Shown piece by piece: positions 4,287-6,547 of a DNA stretch of 6,547 nt (its first letter is position 1; each line of letters starts with the position of its first letter). This DNA is from Bacteroidota bacterium (GTDB lineage: Bacteria > Bacteroidota > Bacteroidia > Bacteroidales > SZUA-534): the NCBI GenBank assembly GCA_020047835.1, contig JAIFNJ010000164.1, positions 1-6,547 of the forward strand. The letters are read 5' to 3'. Position numbers and translations under genes: made by a program. The notes beneath the pieces are model-generated. The model was not told where the DNA came from. It did not search any database and saw only the letters and a list, made by a program, of their open reading frames with translations.

Positions 4287-6547
4287 TTAAAACAAATCTT
4301 TGAATTTATTTTCAGAATATTTCAAAACATGTTGTTTCCTTTTTAAAGCGATTTTACCGGAATACATTATGTAATACATAGCCGGAATTAAAAGCAGTGT
4401 TAAAAAGGTTGCAATGGTAAGACCAAAAATAATGGTCCAGCCCAATGGTCCAAAGAATGCCACGTTATCGCCGCCAAAATGGATGTGAGGTTCAAAGCTG
4501 GTTAACAAGCCTACAAAGTCGATGTTAAACCCAATAGCTAATGGAATAAGCCCTAAAATAGTAGCAGTAGCTGTTAAAATTACCGGGGTTATCCGGGCTT
4601 TACCTGCCTGAATAATGGCATCCCTAGGTTTGTACCCTTTATCGATGAGCACATCGGTAAATTCCACCAACAAAATTCCGTTCCGAACTACAATTCCTGC
4701 CAGTGCAACCACTCCCATCCCTGTCATGATAATTGAAATGGACATTCCGGTAAACACAAAACCTAAAAGAACTCCAATTATGCTGAATACAACTTCGGAA
4801 ATAATGATTACCGGTTTTGATAGCGAATTAAATTGAGTTATAAGAATAAACATAATTAAACAAAGTGATAATAGCAGCGCTTTGCCCAAAAAGTCAGATG
4901 TTTCTTTCTGATCTTCCTGCTCGCCGGTGATGCGGATATCAACCCCTTCTTCCTTTTCAAATTTCGGAAGACTCCGGGTTACCGCTGCTACCACCTCATT
5001 GGCGGTATAGCCAGTAAGTACGTTAGAATTAACGGTTATTACACGGGTTAAATTCAATCGTGAAATGCTTCCCACCGAATTTTGGAATTTTATTTTTGCT
5101 ACCGCCGACAGAGGGATGGCACGTAAAATTCCCGTATTCATATCACGATAAGTGATGTAAAGGTTTATTAATTGATCCAAATCTTCACGCTGTTCTTTTT
5201 CAAAGCGCAACTGAATGGGATATTGCTCTTCACCTTCACGATATTTTGAGGCTTCTTTTCCATAAACAGCACTTCGTATTTCAGAACCAACTTGTCCGGT
5301 AGAAATGCCTTGCAGGTTAGCCCTAACGCGGTTTATATCAACTACCACTTCAGGTTTAGTGCTCTCAAAATCGGTTTTGAATTTGTCCGATCCCGGGATT
5401 TTCAACGAGTCAAGGTATAGGATTAACTTTTCAGAAGTAGCCATAAGCTTATCCAAATCATCGCAACTAATTTCTATATTCACGGGCTTCCCGGTTGGAG
5501 GTCCCATGGCTTCTTTATCAACATTGATTTCGGCACCGGGAATATCGTTAACGGCCATGCGGAATTTTTCCATATAGTCGTTGGTGTTTTCCCCTTTGCG
5601 TTTGGCAAACTCCACAAAATTGACACCCACTTTTGCTTTGTGTGATGTAATGGTTCCTCCATCGAATGGATTATCGGATGCACTTAAAGCTACATTTGAT
5701 ACCACCGATTCCACAATGGGATTATCTTTACCCAAAACTGCCATGATGCGTTTTTCCACAATTTTAGAAACTGAATCGGTTACCGTAATATCTGTACCAA
5801 CGGGTAATTTAATATAGGTGTAAATGGAACTTGGCTGCCCATCGGGGAAGAAAACCACTTTTGGACTATACATAGCGGTAATGAACATTGTAATTACAAA
5901 TAAGGCAATAACTCCCCACAGTAAGGCTTGAGGGCGTCGTTTTTGCAAGATCCAGCCCACCAATTTTTCGTAATTATCGAGCATTCCCGGAATGATTACT
6001 TTCTGGAATCGGTGCAATATTTTATACATAAACAAATTATGCATCAAATACAAAATGGCAAATAAGGCTGATAAATTACCCCAAAATGGTTTTCCTGCCA
6101 AGTGCATAAGAATTCCAAAAATTACCAATCCTCCGGTCACCCGAACCAATGTTTTTCGCGATGTTGCTCTAATATCTTCCTCATCGCGTTTCATAAACTG
6201 TACTGCAAATACCGGATTAATAATATAAGCTACAATTAGTGATGCAAAAAGGGTAATTATAAGTGTTGCAGGTATATAATACATAAATTCACCTACTACA
6301 CCAGGCCAAAATAACAAAGGAAAGAAAGGAGCCAATGTGGTTAAGGTCCCTGCCAAAATGGGAACAAATCCCTCGCCCGCCGCAAATTTTGCTGCTGTAA
6401 CAATATCCAGTTTGCCTTTCATAAATATGCGATGTGTATTTTCAATTACCACTATGGCATCGTCAACTACAATTCCTAAGGCAAAAATGAAGGAGAACAT
6501 TACCAGCATATTCATAGTAAAACCAAACCAGGGCAAAATGATATAGG
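4287..6547 (-). CDS. RND-superfamily efflux transporter permease, N-terminus outside window
   Basis: Partial gene: the frame is open to the right edge, so the TTG at 6536 (residue 1 below) is internal. Full-length members run about 1,000-1,100 aa; roughly 750 are visible. RND permeases are inner-membrane proton antiporters that, with a periplasmic adaptor and an outer-membrane channel, export drugs, lipids or metals. TM4 carries the proton-relay pair Asp25-Asp26 in GIVVDDAIVVIEN, which favours the HAE (hydrophobe/amphiphile) type over the metal type. TM5-TM6 span about 57-112, TM7 about 205-222, and the second periplasmic porter/docking loop about 223-545. TM8-TM12 lie at about 549-568, 575-596, 600-628, 649-668 and 698-725. 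TM10 reads VVRNGILLVEF, with Arg618 where AcrB has Lys940. Two insertions stand out: a hydrophobic hairpin between TM6 and TM7 (about 120-176) and a longer TM11-TM12 loop with EPHIHFGGDN (682-691). The adaptor and channel genes are not in view. A strong terminator follows the stop. Confidence 0.95.
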   Translation of the reverse strand, partial: YIILPWFGFTMNMLVMFSFIFALGIVVDDAIVVIENTHRIFMKGKLDIVTAAKFAAGEGFVPILAGTLTTLAPFFPLLFWPGVVGEFMYYIPATLIITLFASLIVAYIINPVFAVQFMKRDEEDIRATSRKTLVRVTGGLVIFGILMHLAGKPFWGNLSALFAILYLMHNLFMYKILHRFQKVIIPGMLDNYEKLVGWILQKRRPQALLWGVIALFVITMFITAMYSPKVVFFPDGQPSSIYTYIKLPVGTDITVTDSVSKIVEKRIMAVLGKDNPIVESVVSNVALSASDNPFDGGTITSHKAKVGVNFVEFAKRKGENTNDYMEKFRMAVNDIPGAEINVDKEAMGPPTGKPVNIEISCDDLDKLMATSEKLILYLDSLKIPGSDKFKTDFESTKPEVVVDINRVRANLQGISTGQVGSEIRSAVYGKEASKYREGEEQYPIQLRFEKEQREDLDQLINLYITYRDMNTGILRAIPLSAVAKIKFQNSVGSISRLNLTRVITVNSNVLTGYTANEVVAAVTRSLPKFEKEEGVDIRITGEQEDQKETSDFLGKALLLSLCLIMFILITQFNSLSKPVIIISEVVFSIIGVLLGFVFTGMSISIIMTGMGVVALAGIVVRNGILLVEFTDVLIDKGYKPRDAIIQAGKARITPVILTATATILGLIPLAIGFNIDFVGLLTSFEPHIHFGGDNVAFFGPLGWTIIFGLTIATFLTLLLIPAMYYIMYSGKIALKRKQHVLKYSENKFKDLF

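Noticed and set aside
4287..6536. RND permease starting at the TTG at 6536
   Set aside because: That codon lies just ahead of the visible TM4 segment; the first periplasmic loop and TM1-TM3 would be missing, and the frame stays open to the window edge.
5305..6546. Several plus-strand open frames of 69-90 codons across the RND gene
   Set aside because: All lie antisense to the conserved permease frame and show no recognisable protein pattern.

Overview
The window comes from the chromosome of a member of the phylum Bacteroidota. The DNA is AT-rich. No start codon has a convincing Shine-Dalgarno sequence in front of it; the leaders are A/T-rich, as is usual in that phylum. The one promoter I can propose fits the Bacteroidota pattern (-33 TTTG, -7 TAnnTTTG). 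The RND permease and the VOC protein also resemble, from memory, proteins common in this phylum. I cannot name a genus.

Left half, plus strand (2-2780): three genes in a row with gaps of 48 and 22 bases, probably one transcript. First is a classical short-chain dehydrogenase/reductase whose N-terminal third lies outside the window. Next is a two-domain VOC (glyoxalase/dioxygenase fold) protein with most metal-binding histidines missing. Last is a class I SAM-dependent methyltransferase with an N-terminal Trm112-like domain that lacks its zinc cysteines. The set looks like small-molecule or lipid metabolism, but the sequence does not reveal a substrate.

Right half, minus strand (2923-6547): a truncated RND-superfamily efflux permease (about 750 C-terminal residues visible) ends in a clear intrinsic terminator. 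A divalent-metal phosphodiesterase of the NPP (nucleotide pyrophosphatase/phosphodiesterase) family follows immediately and appears to have its own promoter just past that terminator. Both minus-strand products act at the cell envelope. They look like separate transcription units, not parts of one system.

The two halves converge on a 142-base spacer (2781-2922) that holds two weak AT-rich inverted repeats and no gene. No RNA gene, mobile element, CRISPR array or phage feature was seen. I found no good evidence for a new multi-gene system. The points worth a second look are protein-level: depleted metal ligands in the VOC protein, altered structural motifs in the dehydrogenase, and an extra membrane hairpin in the RND permease.
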